DNA of 64,000 bases from Nemania diffusa (GCA_038501195.1 JBBPUQ010000003.1:620001-684000), one strand, 5' to 3'. Positions 9,280-21,823 are shown, counted from the first letter of the stretch. The notes: generated by a model from the letters alone, not told the origin. Numbers and translations: made by a program.

Positions 9280-12051
9280 ATGTCGGCACTGGTGGTGGCA
9301 CGACAAGGCAGTAGCGGGGAGCGAAATAGGGGTGTGAGCCCAGACGCTAGCTACAAATCCCCTAGACAACCAATGGCAGACGTCAGATGCGCTCTGGCGG
9401 AAGCATTGCCCATATTGGAGCCCGATGCACTTGTACCACCTCGACCAGACACACCAGAGACACCTTCTCCAGCCTCTTCCGCGAGAAACAGCGCCTGTTA
9501 TGGTTTCTCAAGTGTATATATATCAACACCAGAATCATCTCCCGTCTCCACGTCCTCGTCCAGATCGGGACATTATACCACAAGCTCCCGCTCCCCCGCC
9601 GCTGTCAACAATCACACCAACAACAATAATACTAGTAACAAAGCCCGTTACACGAACTCCCCCTCACCACCAAGATCACGAAGAACAAGCAGTGCAGTCT
9701 CTAACCGATCCCACCCCGAGCTGCATGCCGCCCGTCTCCAGAGGTCAGCAACTCTCTCGGCTCAGACCCCAGCTAGGAAAGAGTCTATAAGAGAGACAAA
9801 GGCCAATCATCCGAAGAGGCGCTCGCTCTCGTCCATCGCATCTACCGACTCTACGCCTGAGCACCCAGGCTCCAACCTGACCAAGATGGACGACAGGTGG
9901 ATCATCGTCCAACAGAAAACATTTACAAAATGGTCAGTCGCTAACCCTCGCTGCCTCGTCTAAGACAGTGTTTCTCTCTCTATACCAACTTGACCACGAG
10001 GACTTACACGATTGGAATGCTAGGCTCAATACGAAAATCGAACCGAGGGGAGTGCAAGTCAAAGATCTAGTTACTGACCTAAGCGACGGTGTAAGTGCTT
10101 CTGCTTTCATGTTACATGTCGTGCTGTGCTTTATTGTCCTATACTAACCGAGGGTTGCATCTGCAGATTCTCCTGATACATTTACTAGAGTGTTTATCAA
10201 ACGATTCGCTAGGGAGATATGCCGCCAGACCGAAACTACGAGTTCAGAAATTCGAAAATGCCAACATAGCGCTTAACTATGTAAAATCAAGGGGCATCGC
10301 CATGATCAACATCGGCGCCGAAGACATCGTCGATGGCAACAGGAAGATTATCCTCGGTTTAATATGGACCCTCATTCTACGGTTCACCATTAGCGACATC
10401 AACGCAGAGGGCATGACAGCCAAGGAAGGTCTCCTGTTGTGGTGCCAGCGGAAAACCGCATGCTACGACGAGGTGGAAGTTCGTGACTTTAGTGCCAGCT
10501 GGAACGACGGCCTGGCGTTTTGCGCATTATTAGATATACACCGACCAGACCTGATTGACTATGACGCACTGGACAAGAGCGATCACCGTGGGAACATGCA
10601 ACTGGCCTTCGATCTCGCTCACAAGGAGATTGGTATCCCCGCTTTGCTGGACGTCGAGGACGTATGCGATGTGGCCAGACCCGACGAGAAGAGTTTGATG
10701 ACTTATATTGCCTACTGGTTCCACGCCTTCTCCCAAATGGAGAAGGTTGAGAACGCCGGTCGACGTGTCGAGAAATTCGTGAATAATATGCAGGGGGCAT
10801 GGGAAATGCAAAGCGCTTATGAGAGGAGGATGGCCGCATTGTTAAAGCAGATCAGAGAGCAAATTGAAAAATGGCAACAAGCCGAGTTTGAGGGCACCTA
10901 TATAGATGCCAAGCGACAGGCTGGCGAATTTGCATCCCACAAGAGAGGCAAGAAGAGGGATTGGGTTGCTGAGAAGAGCGACTTAGCAACACTTCTCGGA
11001 AATATTAAAACCAAACTAGGCACATATCGACTTAGGGCATACGAACCACCACCGGAGCTGTCTCTCGAGACTATGGAAACAGAATGGGCGAACCTGACGA
11101 GATCAGAGAGGATGCGCGGTCAATTGATCAATGAGACCATCAGAGAGTAAGTTGTACTAAGACTGCTTACTTCCTTGGAAGCCTGACTAACAGCAATACA
11201 GCATCAAAAATGCCCTTCGTAAATCGTTTGCAGATAAAGCCAACGACTTTGCTTTGGCTCTCAACACAATGCAAGTAGCCCTTTCAGGACTTGAAGGAGA
11301 AGTAGAAGACCAGCTACTCCATGTAAGGAGGCTCAGCAGCAGCTTGCCCCCTCTTGATGCTTATCTCGAGAAAATCGCTGCTGTTGACGAGCAGTGTCGA
11401 GAGGCGAATATCGAAGAAAACGATTTTACTACTTACGCGTACGACGAATTATCTTACGAGCTTGGGCTCGTCAAGTCTTCGGTCCAGAAAAAGTTAGCGT
11501 TCTTAGATAACCAGATGGTCGCCCGAAGCATGACGAACTTGACACCGATCCAACTGGAAGAATTCGAGTCTGTATTCCGGCATTTCGACCGGGACGACAC
11601 AAACTCACTCTCCGAGCTCGAATTTTCAGCGGCTCTTGCGTCCCTTGGCCTTGTATTCAGCGAGGACGAGATGCACGACTACTTTCTCGAAACATCACAT
11701 GGTCGCGACAGAGTTTCCTTCGAGCAATTCATCCGTTTCATGGTCGATGTCACTGAGGATCAGAACACAGCCGAGCAAGTATATCAGTCATTCCGCGAGG
11801 TCGCTGATGGGAAACCCTACGTCACTGAGATGGATCTCCGGCACTCCCTCGTCCCCGACGAGGTCATCGACCAATTATGTAGCATCGTACCCCTCCACCA
11901 TGGCCCCGACATGGCGGAGGACCGCGGCGTGCCGCAGTACGACTATATTAGCTTCATGGAGAAACTCATTTCGCCTGGTACAGAGGCTGCTTTACAAGAC
12001 ATTACGAATGGCAGAAGCAGCCCTACTAAGAAGTCGAATGGCCTTCACTGA
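9280..12051 (+). CDS. AIN1: Alpha-actinin (actin cross-linker)
   Basis: Four exons: 9280-9932, 10024-10090, 10167-11146, 11202-12051, predicted 849 aa. Alpha-actinin bundles actin and in fungi acts at the contractile ring and septum. Order: a Ser/Pro/Asn-rich N-terminal extension of about 202 aa; two calponin-homology domains starting at WIIVQQKTFTKW (about 207-218) with FENANIALNYVKSRGI and IILGLIWTLILRF; a second CH with LLLWCQRKTA and FSASWNDGLAFCALL; helical spectrin-like repeats; then C-terminal EF hands near 685-755 (DRDDTNSLSELE loop) and a Ca-insensitive-type tail. Junctions are GGT|GTAAGT, GA|GTAAGT and TG|GTCAGT with TAG/CAG acceptors. The family core could start at Met203 (MDDRW), but the frame is open to 9280, so the longer start is provisional. 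The extension is unusual for the family. Confidence 0.9.
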
Positions 12052-13092
12052 TATAACTAAAGAAAAAAAAAGCTAACTCTGTTACGCTATTGCTCTAATC
12101 TATCCTGCTCACTTGACACAAACCCGCCTCTGAATATAGTAGACAACACTCACCTCTGCCATAGGTTTGCAACCTCGGTCTTTACATAATAATACCCACC
12201 GTACAAAATAATCATATATCCTAATCATAGACTGAAGGGAAACAAGACGCCTTCACGCGTTCCCGCTAGGTCTGTCTATGCCCCTCGGTCTTTAATGGCT
12301 GGCTAGGCTACTACTAGACCACCGACATTCCACTTTCTCTCTTTTTTCGTTACATACGACAGCATAGGAAGCCGGGGAAAGAGCGCTGTCGTCCCAATTT
12401 TGGTCTCCCCCTTCTCTACGTACTCCATTTTGTGTTTGGTCATAGGGTTCTCTATAGCATTGATCGGGGTGTTCCTCTTTCTCTCTCTCTTATATCTATC
12501 TTTTGTGTCTCGCATTGGGAGGGAGGGAAAATTCAGGAAGCGGGGACGGATTAGGGTTGGGAGGGAAATTGAGAATATGCTCTCTCTGAAATTGTTCTTT
12601 GTCTTCCTCGCTGACTGGCAGACTTGTCTGTCTTTGAGTTTGCGTTATATAGACAGACAGGCAGGCGAGCAGACACCGAGGCACGTTTATAAAGCTAGAT
12701 TTACACACGTAATATATTCCATCCATACACATCTGTGTCTGCGTTCTATTTAAGGATAAAATGTTGTATGAGAGAGATTTGAAGATCGATTTTGCAGTGG
12801 CTATCGTGCTCCGAACACATCTTACTAGGTACTCAATAGTAAATACGAATACATCAGATGCGAAAGCAATCAACTTAGCCCCAAAAAGTCTATAAATTCC
12901 AATATACCTCTCATAAAACAGCCAGCTAGATTCCCAAGATCCGTAAAACCTCCGTAGTAACTTTCAGATAAACACCCGACCCATGCAAATGCCCCAATTA
13001 AGTCCAACCGGGTTTCCGGCCCTACTCTAACAGATAGACCTACAACTTTCACCGCCAGCCGTAAAAATGACTGTCACCCTTGAGGTGAATGA
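12052..13092. other. Convergent 3' spacer
   Basis: About 1 kb between the 3' ends of the alpha-actinin and VPS9-domain genes. It is T/C-rich on the plus strand with (CT)n-like runs near 12476-12500. The short ORFs here are low-complexity and unsupported. Confidence 0.55.
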
Positions 13093-15676
13093 TCACTCTT
13101 TAAACGCGTTCATATCTTTCAGTGCGCCCGCCAGCCTCCTGTAATCCCGCAGGAGTTCTAGCACCTCGCCGAGTCTCAAGTCCGCCGGGTTCTGCAGCTC
13201 CATGAAGCGCTTCTTTGGCGGGTCGATTTTTGGCGCCTCTTTTGGCGGTAGCGCGGCAGCGATGTCTGGGAAAGCCTACGCACAACGGGTTAGTGCCGGA
13301 TTCAATAGAAGTAGTTAAAAATAAGGGCAATCATACCGTCGCCAGGTCTCCACCTTCCGCCGTCTTACCCACGGCATCTTTTGCGTTGGGTGGTGGTGTG
13401 GGAGCAGTCGGCGTTCGACCGAAGCCTCGTATCATGCCCATGCTGCTAGAGAACCTACTAATGGGATTCAAAGAACTGCCGAGGTTGCGCATAGACTCGA
13501 CTAGAGCTGGGTTGGAAGTAGCCGCAGGGGGTGTTTGGCTTAGCGGTGAGGCCTTCTCTCTGTCTTCGGCGAACAACACCTTTTTTGCGCTGCTCGTGCT
13601 TCGGCCACTGCGAATGCTATCTGTGCTGTGATCCCGCACGCCTCTCTTCCCTGCGACTAATGAGAAAAGTTTATCATCTCTGCTAGCTGGGGATTGATCG
13701 ACATCGTCGCGATGCGATGACAAGATGGAGTCGTCTAGGGACATATCGTCCTCAGGGGGTGGCGTTCCTACTAATTTGCGAGCATCATCCAATGTGCGCG
13801 GTACGATAACTTCGCGCCCATCAGCCGAGCTGTCGCGGAGCTTCCCTAGCAGAAACCTGTAGCTTTCATTTAGACTGTTCCCGATGGTTTTGATGCCCTG
13901 GTCCGCGGTGTAAAGGAGTGTGTCGCTCGCCGTTCCTATAGCCTGAGCAGGTGTCTGAATAAGATCACTTAACCTGCGACGCTGGACTGCAGCTCGAAGA
14001 CTGCTAGCCGTTTCCGCCGGTCTCGTTCCTAGTGCATTCTCAGGGGTCGCAACTACTGGGCTGGAGGCAGCTGTAGACAGACCAGCCGTGAAGGCCGGTG
14101 GGAAAGTCTCCGTTCTAGAAATTCCAGGTTTGGTCGGCGTTATAGATGCCTCCTCCGCTCTCAAGCTAGCTAAGTCTACCGTCTGCAGAAACGTTATCGC
14201 TGCTTCTAGATTTGTTAAACAGTACGCGGCCTCTCCTTCAACCTTTTCCTCCCAGCGGAATCGTTGAATAAAGTTGGAGTCGCTGATGACATTGAGGTTC
14301 TCAGGGGGCATTGTTATCAGCGTGTAAATTAACATGGGCATAATTTCGTCAGCTGAGGAGGAGGGGTGGAAATACGACAAGGTATCGACAATACTCTTAT
14401 GAGTAGCTTTGAGACAATTAAGCTTGCCCAGCGGATATCTCTTCTGATTCATGGCGGTGAGATCTTTCCGCGCTTGCTCTAGGTGCTCCTTAATTTCTTC
14501 AGTCTTCTTCGCCACCGCCTCAGGTCCTTCTTCTGAAGATTCCCCCAAATCAACGCCAAGATCTGTCGGGCCAATACCTACAACGGCCAGCGCAGCGGTC
14601 TTAGACCTTAGTTTGTCGTCTTGTGCTTCGTCTTGCGTAGTTCTATGGCGATATATCCGATCATAGATACCCTCGCAGAGCCGTCTCTCAACTGCTTCTT
14701 CCAATAGAACTTTCTTTTGCTCGAGAGCCCTCCTCGCCCGCTTCCTATCAGCGAACTCTTCGGCTGTAAGCATTTGCTGTTCTTGTTCCTGTGTCTTAGC
14801 TTTGTCTTTGGACCCAATCGAGGCGGCCTTCGCACGCAACATGCTCGCCGCCGAGGCTCGCGATGAGCTGGCAACACTCAGGGAATGTTCTCGGGTTTGT
14901 CGAGTAGCAAGGGATGCGATGTGGGTTTGTATATGTTGCGCAGCTGTATGATAGAAATCTTGAAACATTCTTGCGAGGTTGTCAATATTAGGCGGCGATG
15001 GGTGGACTTTGGCGGATAAAGAGTCGATAAAACTGAAGGACACGACCAGTTAGCTCCCTAGTTGCGCCAGCTCAAACAACAACAGCAATTTTGCAACTCA
15101 CTTGTCCGTCATGCTCACCAGCTCTATCGGAATGATGCCCATATCGACTGATGCTCGCGGGATTTCCACCTCCCCCTCCTCCTCGGCAGGCCCGGACTCG
15201 AAAGCATCAGGCTTCTGCTCTTGTGCCCCTCGTGAGCTATCCTGAACCACAACTTCAGGAGTCATTCCTTTCTGTGATGTATCCGTCCTTTGAAGTCTGC
15301 CTGAAGAGCTATCTGTTGTGTCTAAAGTAGACGGGTGTGGAAGTGATCTTGTAGACCTTGGGGGCGCAGGTCTGGGCTCAGAGCCCTTGGAGACTGATGA
15401 GGATGACATGTAGGTCCAATCGATGACGCTGAGAGTAAATGTAGAACCAGCTGCAAAAATAAAGGGGCGATCGGTCGAGCCTGAAGCAGCGAAAACGCGC
15501 GTAATGCTGGAAAGGTTGGTGGTTCCTGCCTTTTCACTTTCGATCACTAGTGTTACGTTGAGCTTGCTTGGCTCCGAAGGAAGACCGGAACCACAGGTAT
15601 ATGATCTAATGAACTTGTCATTCCAGCTCCGTGTTACCGAGTATAGGATCAATCGGCAGGAAGGGTGAGAAGTATG
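13093..15676 (-). CDS. VPS9-domain protein, probable Rab5/Vps21 exchange factor
   Basis: Coding exons on the minus strand: 15676(?)-15102, 15032-13337 and 13275-13093. VPS9 domains catalyse GDP/GTP exchange on Rab5-type GTPases of early endosomes. The domain lies at about 14190-14400 with DEIMPMLIY, NVISDSNFIQRF and GEAAYCLTNLEAAITFL, all canonical. An N-terminal segment (exon 1) looks like a beta-rich fold and then a Pro/Ser-rich linker; the middle has coiled-coil and Lys/Glu-rich parts; the end is a short helical module. Intron 1 (69 nt) has GTGAGT, GCTAACT and TTCAG; intron 2 has GTATGA, CACTAAC and GTAG. The 5' end is unresolved: exon 1 is open up to 15676, but there is no ATG before the conserved-looking part, and an in-frame TAA lies just upstream (15680-15682). 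The first in-frame Met lies deep inside, at DWTYM. Confidence 0.75.
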
Positions 15677-15682
15677 CAATTA

Positions 15683-16924
15683 TAAGACAAAAGACGAGAC
15701 GTCTTGGAACTCATATGTGTAGCTCATTAATAATAATATAATAAGTAGATACCTAGATTATTTGTCTAGTCTACAATGTAAATAGGTCCTACTCTGTACA
15801 TACTGTAAGTAGTTAAAGGGTGAGTTGAGTGGAGTAAGAACACGAACGCGGGATGAACTCTCACTTCATGCATTTGCGCTAGGTTGTGTCGCACATACGA
15901 TACAGCACCAACCTATGTAGGTAGGTACCCTTTTTGTAGCTTCTGTGTGTAAGCATAGAACAGCCCCTAGCACAAGCTAATGAGCTGCTATCGAACCCAG
16001 CCTAAGATGGGTTAGGCTGCCAGATAAGACCTACAGTAAAGTACCTAATTAGCATCTGCCTATTTTGTACCTACCCTCAGCCGTACTACGAAGCAGTATG
16101 AAACTAGAGAAAATATATAGCTTAAAGATAAGATATATCTCCAGTTTCTTATTTATTTAAGCATAATTCTATGTTATGCTGTATTGAGACAAGATCAAGT
16201 ACACTCAGATATGGCTGATCATGCAAGGCATCCTTACGCGCCTTATCTAATAAAACAGCCTCGGTAGCCTAGTGTCAGCTATGGTGCATCCGTTTTAGGA
16301 GAGCCTGGGATTGGTACTTGTGTGTGTTCTGCTACGAGATGCTTTCCAACACGCTGGTTTCTTGTAAAAGCGCAGTACTGCGTAGATAAGTGCTGTCGTA
16401 AACCAAGGCTGGTATGCCAGATCGGAACATCTTGTCCAATGCCGAATCGCCATCACACGCTACACAGATAGGTGCACTAGGTCACCTGCTGTCCCCTCTG
16501 CTCGGCCACGCGATGCCTATACTTTGGGGACACTGTGGGGAGGTACCCGCACCGCCCAACCAAATCCATCCAATCATCCCAACTGCCTCTAGCGCAGCCT
16601 CTAGTAGGTAGCTCTAGGTAACTAAACCCCGGTCCCTGCCATTCCCGTCATTCCTGCTGGTCATCGTCATCCATCCTACCTCCTTCATATACCTACATAG
16701 ACAATCATTGCTACCTATTTATCTACCTCTTCTTGCCATACACGAACAGACTCGCCAGGCAACCATCAATATCATATCTTATTACTTTAGGTACTTTATT
16801 AGTACTTCTTCCAACGTATGTTTCTATATCCTTAACCCAACCGAGTGATTCATTTACACCCAACCGCCCGCTATTCGCCTTCATACTACCTAATCCCGTG
16901 GCTGCCTGTCTGGAGACGGTCACT
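15683..16924. other. Divergent intergenic region
   Basis: The region lies between the VPS9-domain gene and ATG15. It holds GGTA/TACC-type repeats (for example near 15916-15930) and pyrimidine-rich stretches around 16640-16740 that may be the ATG15 leader. No gene supported. Confidence 0.5.
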
Positions 16925-18972
16925 ATGATATTGAACCGGAGACGGTCTGCATCAACAACTTGCGATTCGGCTGGTCGCCTCACCGCCAATCTTCTCTTAT
17001 CCTTCCTAGCATTATCCGCCTCTCCCGCAGTCGCCTCCGTATCAAACTCCGATTCCATCTTCCCAGACAGTCCGATATTAGCTCCTTTGGTGCCGGAACC
17101 TCCTGCTCCTGCTGAACACACCTTTGTATGCTACCCCTCGTCTGAAAAGCTGCAGTCCTATCGCTAATCGCGTCTTCTGTTTAGACACTTCGCCATATCC
17201 TCCATCACGGTACCTACCGTCACCCCGGTCTTCATCGAAGACAAGATGTTCGACGTCCAGAGGCTCAGGTATGGCTCGCTGCCGAGGACTCCCACCCACG
17301 CGAACGAATCACGGCTCTCAAGGCGAAGAGTCGTGCCCAAAAGATAGAACGTCTGGTTGATAGGCGACCAAGCACCGTGGATCCCTTAGTTGCTGAAGCC
17401 CGTGAACGAGGTTACGTGCTCGCGAGCTCCCCGTCCGCCTGGACCATTGACGATGTCCCGGCCCCTGATGTTACCGACAAGCAGACGGTCCTTACCATGG
17501 CCTTGATAGTGGCAAATGCCTATGTTGACTCTCCTGATCAACCGGATTGGGAAGAAGTGGGAGAGCCGTTCAACCGAACCGAAGATTTTGGCTGGGAGAC
17601 TGATGGGCTCCGTGGGCACATATGGGGAGATGAGACAAACTCTACCATCGTCATCGGCTTGAAAGGCACATCGCCCGCCGTTTTCGATGGTGAAGGAACA
17701 ACAACAAATGACAAGATCAATGACAATCTGTTTTTCAGTTGTTGCTGTGCACAGCAAGGGCAGTGGACGTACAAACAAGTTTGCGACTGCGCTACGGGGA
17801 CCTACAGCTGTAATAACACTTGTGTCCGACAAGCCCTACGCGACGAGAATCGGTATTATCAAGCTGCTAGAGAGCTTTACAATAATGTCACCGAGCTTTA
17901 CCCAAACTCTAACATATGGGTTGCCGGCCACTCTCTTGGTGGTGCTGTCAGCTCTATGGTTGGCCTGACATACGGCATACCCGTCGTCACATTCGAAGCC
18001 GTACCAGAAGCACTAGCAGCCTCGCGTCTCGGACTGCCTACGCCTCCCCACGGCGATCCTGGGTTTCCTCAGACCCGCCAATATACGGGAGCGTACCACT
18101 TCGGGCATACTGCCGATCCCATCTTTGTTGGCACTTGCAATGGTGCTACTGCCTCATGTTCATATGGTGGCTATGCCTTGGAAACGGCTTGTCATGCCGG
18201 GTACGAGTGTACATATGACACTGTAGCTGATCACGGTTGGCGTGTGGGCATTGGCACTCATAAAATCCGCTCGGTCATTAACGACGTAATCAAGAAGTAT
18301 GATACTGTCCCAGAGTGCAAATACACCCCGGAGTGCCGAGACTGTGCATATTGGAAAATGTATGAAAGCAACAGCACAGACGGGACAACGACAACTACAA
18401 GCAGCTCGACCACCTCGAAGACTCGCACCCGGACAGCGACCTGCGAAACTCCCGGCTGGTGGGGATGTAACGATCAGACAACAACAGGCACCATTACGTC
18501 GACTACTTCTGAAACTACATCAACATCGACATCGACTTGCAAAACTCCTGGTTGGTTTGGATGTAAAGACAAAACTACGACGACGGCTACTACCACGAAG
18601 GCAACATCTTCGCAAACAACCCCTACTATTACGTCAACGACAACTTGTGCTACGCCTGGTTGGTTTGGGTGTAATGACGGGACTAATGCAACATCTTCCC
18701 AAGCTACTATTTCCGGTACATCAACAACCTGCGCCACGCCAGGTTGGTGGGGCTGCAAAGATGAAACTACTGCAACTACGACCACAACATCACAATTTCA
18801 TGAAATTACATCGCCGCCTCCTCTCCCCGTACCGTCTTCCCCGGGACAAGCGCCAATAACCAAGCCGCTTAAGTCTCACTGTGTCACTAGATATTGGTAT
18901 GGGCTATGCAAAGAGTGGACACGGTACAGCGAAGAGGACGCCGTCGAGAATTGGGACAATGACGAGATATAA
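16925..18972 (+). CDS. ATG15: Vacuolar phospholipase Atg15 (autophagic body lipase)
   Basis: Two exons: 16925-17125 and 17185-18972, 662 aa; donor GTATGC, acceptor TTTAG. Atg15 is a type II membrane glycoprotein delivered through the MVB pathway; it lyses autophagic bodies and intravacuolar vesicles. A hydrophobic signal-anchor spans about 20-38. The second exon opens with the family's [11 protein letters not shown]. The lipase_3 domain has GHSLGG (Ser317), FGHTADPI (Asp378) and GIGTHK (His426) as the likely triad, plus the Cys-rich FFSCCC and TYSCNNTC segments. After about residue 450 comes a Ser/Thr-rich, probably O-glycosylated tail containing four near-identical C-x-TPGW-W/F-GC-x-D modules starting at C487, C519, C555 and C583, then [13 protein letters not shown]. 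Such tails occur in related fungi; the number of modules here is notable. Stop TAA at 18970-18972. Confidence 0.93.
18442..18765 (+). repeat. Four tandem Cys/Trp modules in the ATG15 tail
   Basis: Modules begin at 18442, 18538, 18646 and 18730 and encode C-E/K/A-TPGW-W/F-GC-N/K-D, spaced 28-36 residues apart by Thr/Ser linkers. Each has two Cys six residues apart (Cys-X7-Cys) around a PGW core. Sequence between modules differs, so the copies are old rather than recent slippage. Confidence 0.85.
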
Positions 18973-19432
18973 TGAGGATTCGTTACAGGCCGGGTTGCTT
19001 TTACAGTTGGATTGCTCTTGTACATAATAAACCTTAGAAACCAAACAACACAGCACGAGTGGGCTCGTCCGAATCAATGCATGTCTTTGACAATCTATCC
19101 GGCTACCAATACCATGATTGTCAAGCACAGGCGAAACGTATCCTAACGCAAACCTAACTTTTCAAATTGTCCATAGCAAGTATCTTCTCTAATGGCTCAT
19201 GACAGCGGCTTGTCTAAGTAACTAACTATCAGACTATGCCTTGCCCCTACCACGTTATTTCCCCTCAGTGGTACTAGCGGGTCTATTTGCCATCCCAGTG
19301 GCCCACTGTCCTCCTATATACAACAGCTATCTAAATAGCACGAGAAACCCAGGGCAACCATAATTTACCACGTATCTTTTTTTTTCCGTATACCGACACC
19401 CCCTATTCACATTCCCGTTACACCATAACCCT
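18973..19432. other. Convergent 3' spacer ATG15/ADE5,7
   Basis: 460 bp between two 3' ends. An AATAAA-like TAATAAA at about 19025 may serve ATG15 polyadenylation, and a T-run lies at 19378-19386. No gene. Confidence 0.5.
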
Positions 19433-21823
19433 CTACCAAGACTCCAAGCCCTTAAGCACGCATCCCTCGCCGCCCTCCTCGCGCACGACAAGGCGGCCGA
19501 TGGTATACACAGTCTCGCCCTCCTCGCGCAGGGCCTGCGTAGCGGCATCGACCTGGTCGGCGGCGACGACGGCGACCATGCCGATGCCGGTGTTGAAGGT
19601 GCGCGCCATCTCGGCGGGCTGGACGTTGCCGGCGGCCCGGAGCCAGCGGAAGACGGGGGGCAGGGCCCAGGCGGCGACGTCGATCTCGGCGGCGAGGTGC
19701 GGCGGCAGGGTGCGGGGCACGTTCTCGGTCAGGCCGCCGCCGGTGATGTGCGCGAGGCCCTTGAGGTGCGGGAGGGCCTTGAGGACGGAGCGCACGTAGA
19801 TGCGGGTTGGCGTGAGCAGGGACTCGCCGACGCTGGGGGTCGGAGTATCAGTTGATGATGAGGATGCCCAAGGCGCGGGGGCGGAATACGCGAGGTTCTC
19901 GCGGGCGAGGATGCGGCGCACGAGGGAGAAGCCGTTGGAGTGCACGCCCGAGGACGCGAGGCCGAGCAGGACGTCGCCGGGGCGCATGGCGTCGAGGCGC
20001 GGGAGGCGGTTGCGGGGCAGCATGGCGCCGATGGCGGCGCCGGCGGCGTCGTAGTCGTCGTCGCGGTACATGCCCGGCATCTCGGCCGTCTCGCCGCCGA
20101 CGAGGGCGCAGCGCGCCTCGCGGCAGCCCGCGGCCACGCTCTCGACGAACTGCGCCGCCACCTCGGGCGCGAGCCGGCTGCAGCCGAAGTAGTCGAGGAA
20201 CATGAGCGGCTCGGCGCCCTGCACCACGAGGTCGTTGACGTTCATGGCCACGAGGTCGATGCCCACGGTGCGGTGGTCGCCCGTCGCCTGCGCGATCATG
20301 AGCTTCGTGCCCACGCCGTCGATGGCGCCCACCATGACCGGCGCGTCGCCGGTGAAGCCCGCCTTGGCCAGGTCGACCTCGCCGCCGAAGCCGCCGATCT
20401 CGGCGTCCGCGCCGGGGCGGCGGGTCGAGCGGACGGCCGTGCGTATCCGTTCCACGAGTTGGTTTCCGGCGTCGATGCTGACGCCGGCTTGTGCGTATGT
20501 GAGGGCCTCCTTCGTGTCGGCTGTGGGCTTGAACGCCCTGTGCGCTATGTCTTTGCGATAGTACATGTCTTTGAACTGGATGTGCTTGACACCCTCATAG
20601 GCCTTGTCTACCGCTGCTCGCAGGCTCTCGCTAGCCGTGGCGCTTGCTGCTATGACTCTACCGCCTGCTGTCTGTAGCTTGCCGTCTGCTAGTTTGGTAC
20701 CCGCGTGGAAGATATTGACGGCTGGGGGCGGGGTCTGGATAGTGATCTCGTCACCCTTGGCATAGGACTCGGGGTAGCCACCAGCGGAAACAACTACTGT
20801 GGTACTGAATTCATTTTTAATGTTGATAGATACGCTGTCGAGGTGGCCTTTTGAGCAAGCCAGCATGATCTTAGCTAGATCTGTGTCATCGGATAACAGG
20901 GGTAAAACTGTTTGGGTTTCCGGATCGCCAAACCGCACATTGTACTCAAGTACTTTGGCTCCGGAAGACGTAATCATAAGGCCGGTGAAAAGGATACCCT
21001 TAAAGGGCATTTCATCTTTCCGCATACCGTCGATCGTAGGTTTTATAATATCGCGGTCGATCTGTGCCACGAGCTCTGGTGTGGCAATGTTGGTTGGTGC
21101 ATAGCAACCCATGCCACCTGTGTTGAGACCCGTATCGCCTTCGCCGATTCTCTTGTGGTCTTGAGCAGGAGGAAGAGATTTAATAGTATACCCGTCGCTG
21201 AAAGTCAGGATACTCAGCTCGTCACCAGTTAGAAATTCTTCAATGACGACCTCATCACCAGCAGAGCCGAACTCCTTGTTAAGCATGATATCTTTAAGTG
21301 CGCGGTGTGCCTCATCTTTTGTTGCGGGGATGATCACTCCTTTTCCAGCTGCGAGACCACTTGCCTTGATAACAACGTCGTGTTGGACAGTATCAAGATA
21401 TTGACGAGCCTTCTCGTAATCAGAGAAGTTCTCATAGGCGGCAGTTGGGATGTTATATTTCTTCATGAAATCTTTAGAGAAAGTCTTGCTACCCTCCATA
21501 GACGCGGCGGCCTTAGAAGGGCCGAAGCACTTGATGCCGGCATCTTCGAAGAAATCCACGGCACCAGCAACCAGAGGCGCCTCTGGGCCGGGGACGACGA
21601 AGTTGATGTTGTTCTTTCTTGCCAGGTCTAGCAGTGCAGGAAAGTCTTCGGCAGATACTGAAGTGTTGTTGGTGGTTTTCGAGCACGTCGCCGTGCCTCC
21701 GTTGCCCGGAACTGCTATTATGGATTCAACCAAAGGAGATTGGCTCAGCTTCCAGGCAATGGCATGTTCCCTGCCTCCATTGCCTATCAGCAGAACGCGG
21801 AGAGAGTTAGGCTGTAAACCCAT
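19433..21823 (-). CDS. ADE5,7: Bifunctional GAR synthetase / AIR synthetase
   Basis: Single exon, 796 aa, close to the 802 aa of yeast Ade5,7. It carries out steps 2 and 5 of de novo purine synthesis in the cytosol: phosphoribosylamine to GAR, and FGAM to AIR, both ATP-dependent. The N-terminal PurD half starts [17 protein letters not shown] at about residue 10 and contains the ATP-grasp core ([17 protein letters not shown]). The PurM half begins near residue 440 with [11 protein letters not shown], then [30 protein letters not shown] and [14 protein letters not shown]. Both active halves look intact. Composition is split: the PurM half (about 19433-20470) is very GC-rich, the PurD half is close to balanced. 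It is divergent from CAB5, with 617 bp between starts. Confidence 0.95.
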   Translation of the reverse strand: MGLQPNSLRVLLIGNGGREHAIAWKLSQSPLVESIIAVPGNGGTATCSKTTNNTSVSAEDFPALLDLARKNNINFVVPGPEAPLVAGAVDFFEDAGIKCFGPSKAAASMEGSKTFSKDFMKKYNIPTAAYENFSDYEKARQYLDTVQHDVVIKASGLAAGKGVIIPATKDEAHRALKDIMLNKEFGSAGDEVVIEEFLTGDELSILTFSDGYTIKSLPPAQDHKRIGEGDTGLNTGGMGCYAPTNIATPELVAQIDRDIIKPTIDGMRKDEMPFKGILFTGLMITSSGAKVLEYNVRFGDPETQTVLPLLSDDTDLAKIMLACSKGHLDSVSINIKNEFSTTVVVSAGGYPESYAKGDEITIQTPPPAVNIFHAGTKLADGKLQTAGGRVIAASATASESLRAAVDKAYEGVKHIQFKDMYYRKDIAHRAFKPTADTKEALTYAQAGVSIDAGNQLVERIRTAVRSTRRPGADAEIGGFGGEVDLAKAGFTGDAPVMVGAIDGVGTKLMIAQATGDHRTVGIDLVAMNVNDLVVQGAEPLMFLDYFGCSRLAPEVAAQFVESVAAGCREARCALVGGETAEMPGMYRDDDYDAAGAAIGAMLPRNRLPRLDAMRPGDVLLGLASSGVHSNGFSLVRRILARENLAYSAPAPWASSSSTDTPTPSVGESLLTPTRIYVRSVLKALPHLKGLAHITGGGLTENVPRTLPPHLAAEIDVAAWALPPVFRWLRAAGNVQPAEMARTFNTGIGMVAVVAADQVDAATQALREEGETVYTIGRLVVREEGGEGCVLKGLESW

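Noticed and set aside
15990..16040. ATCGAACCCAGCC resembling a reverse-strand tRNA B box
   Set aside because: No cloverleaf in the flanking bases.
16925..18972. Reading the lipase as an ordinary secreted class 3 lipase
   Set aside because: Signal-anchor, [11 protein letters not shown] opening and Cys pattern identify Atg15.
19940..20677. 245-codon plus-strand frame
   Set aside because: Antisense shadow of the GC-rich PurM half of ADE5,7.
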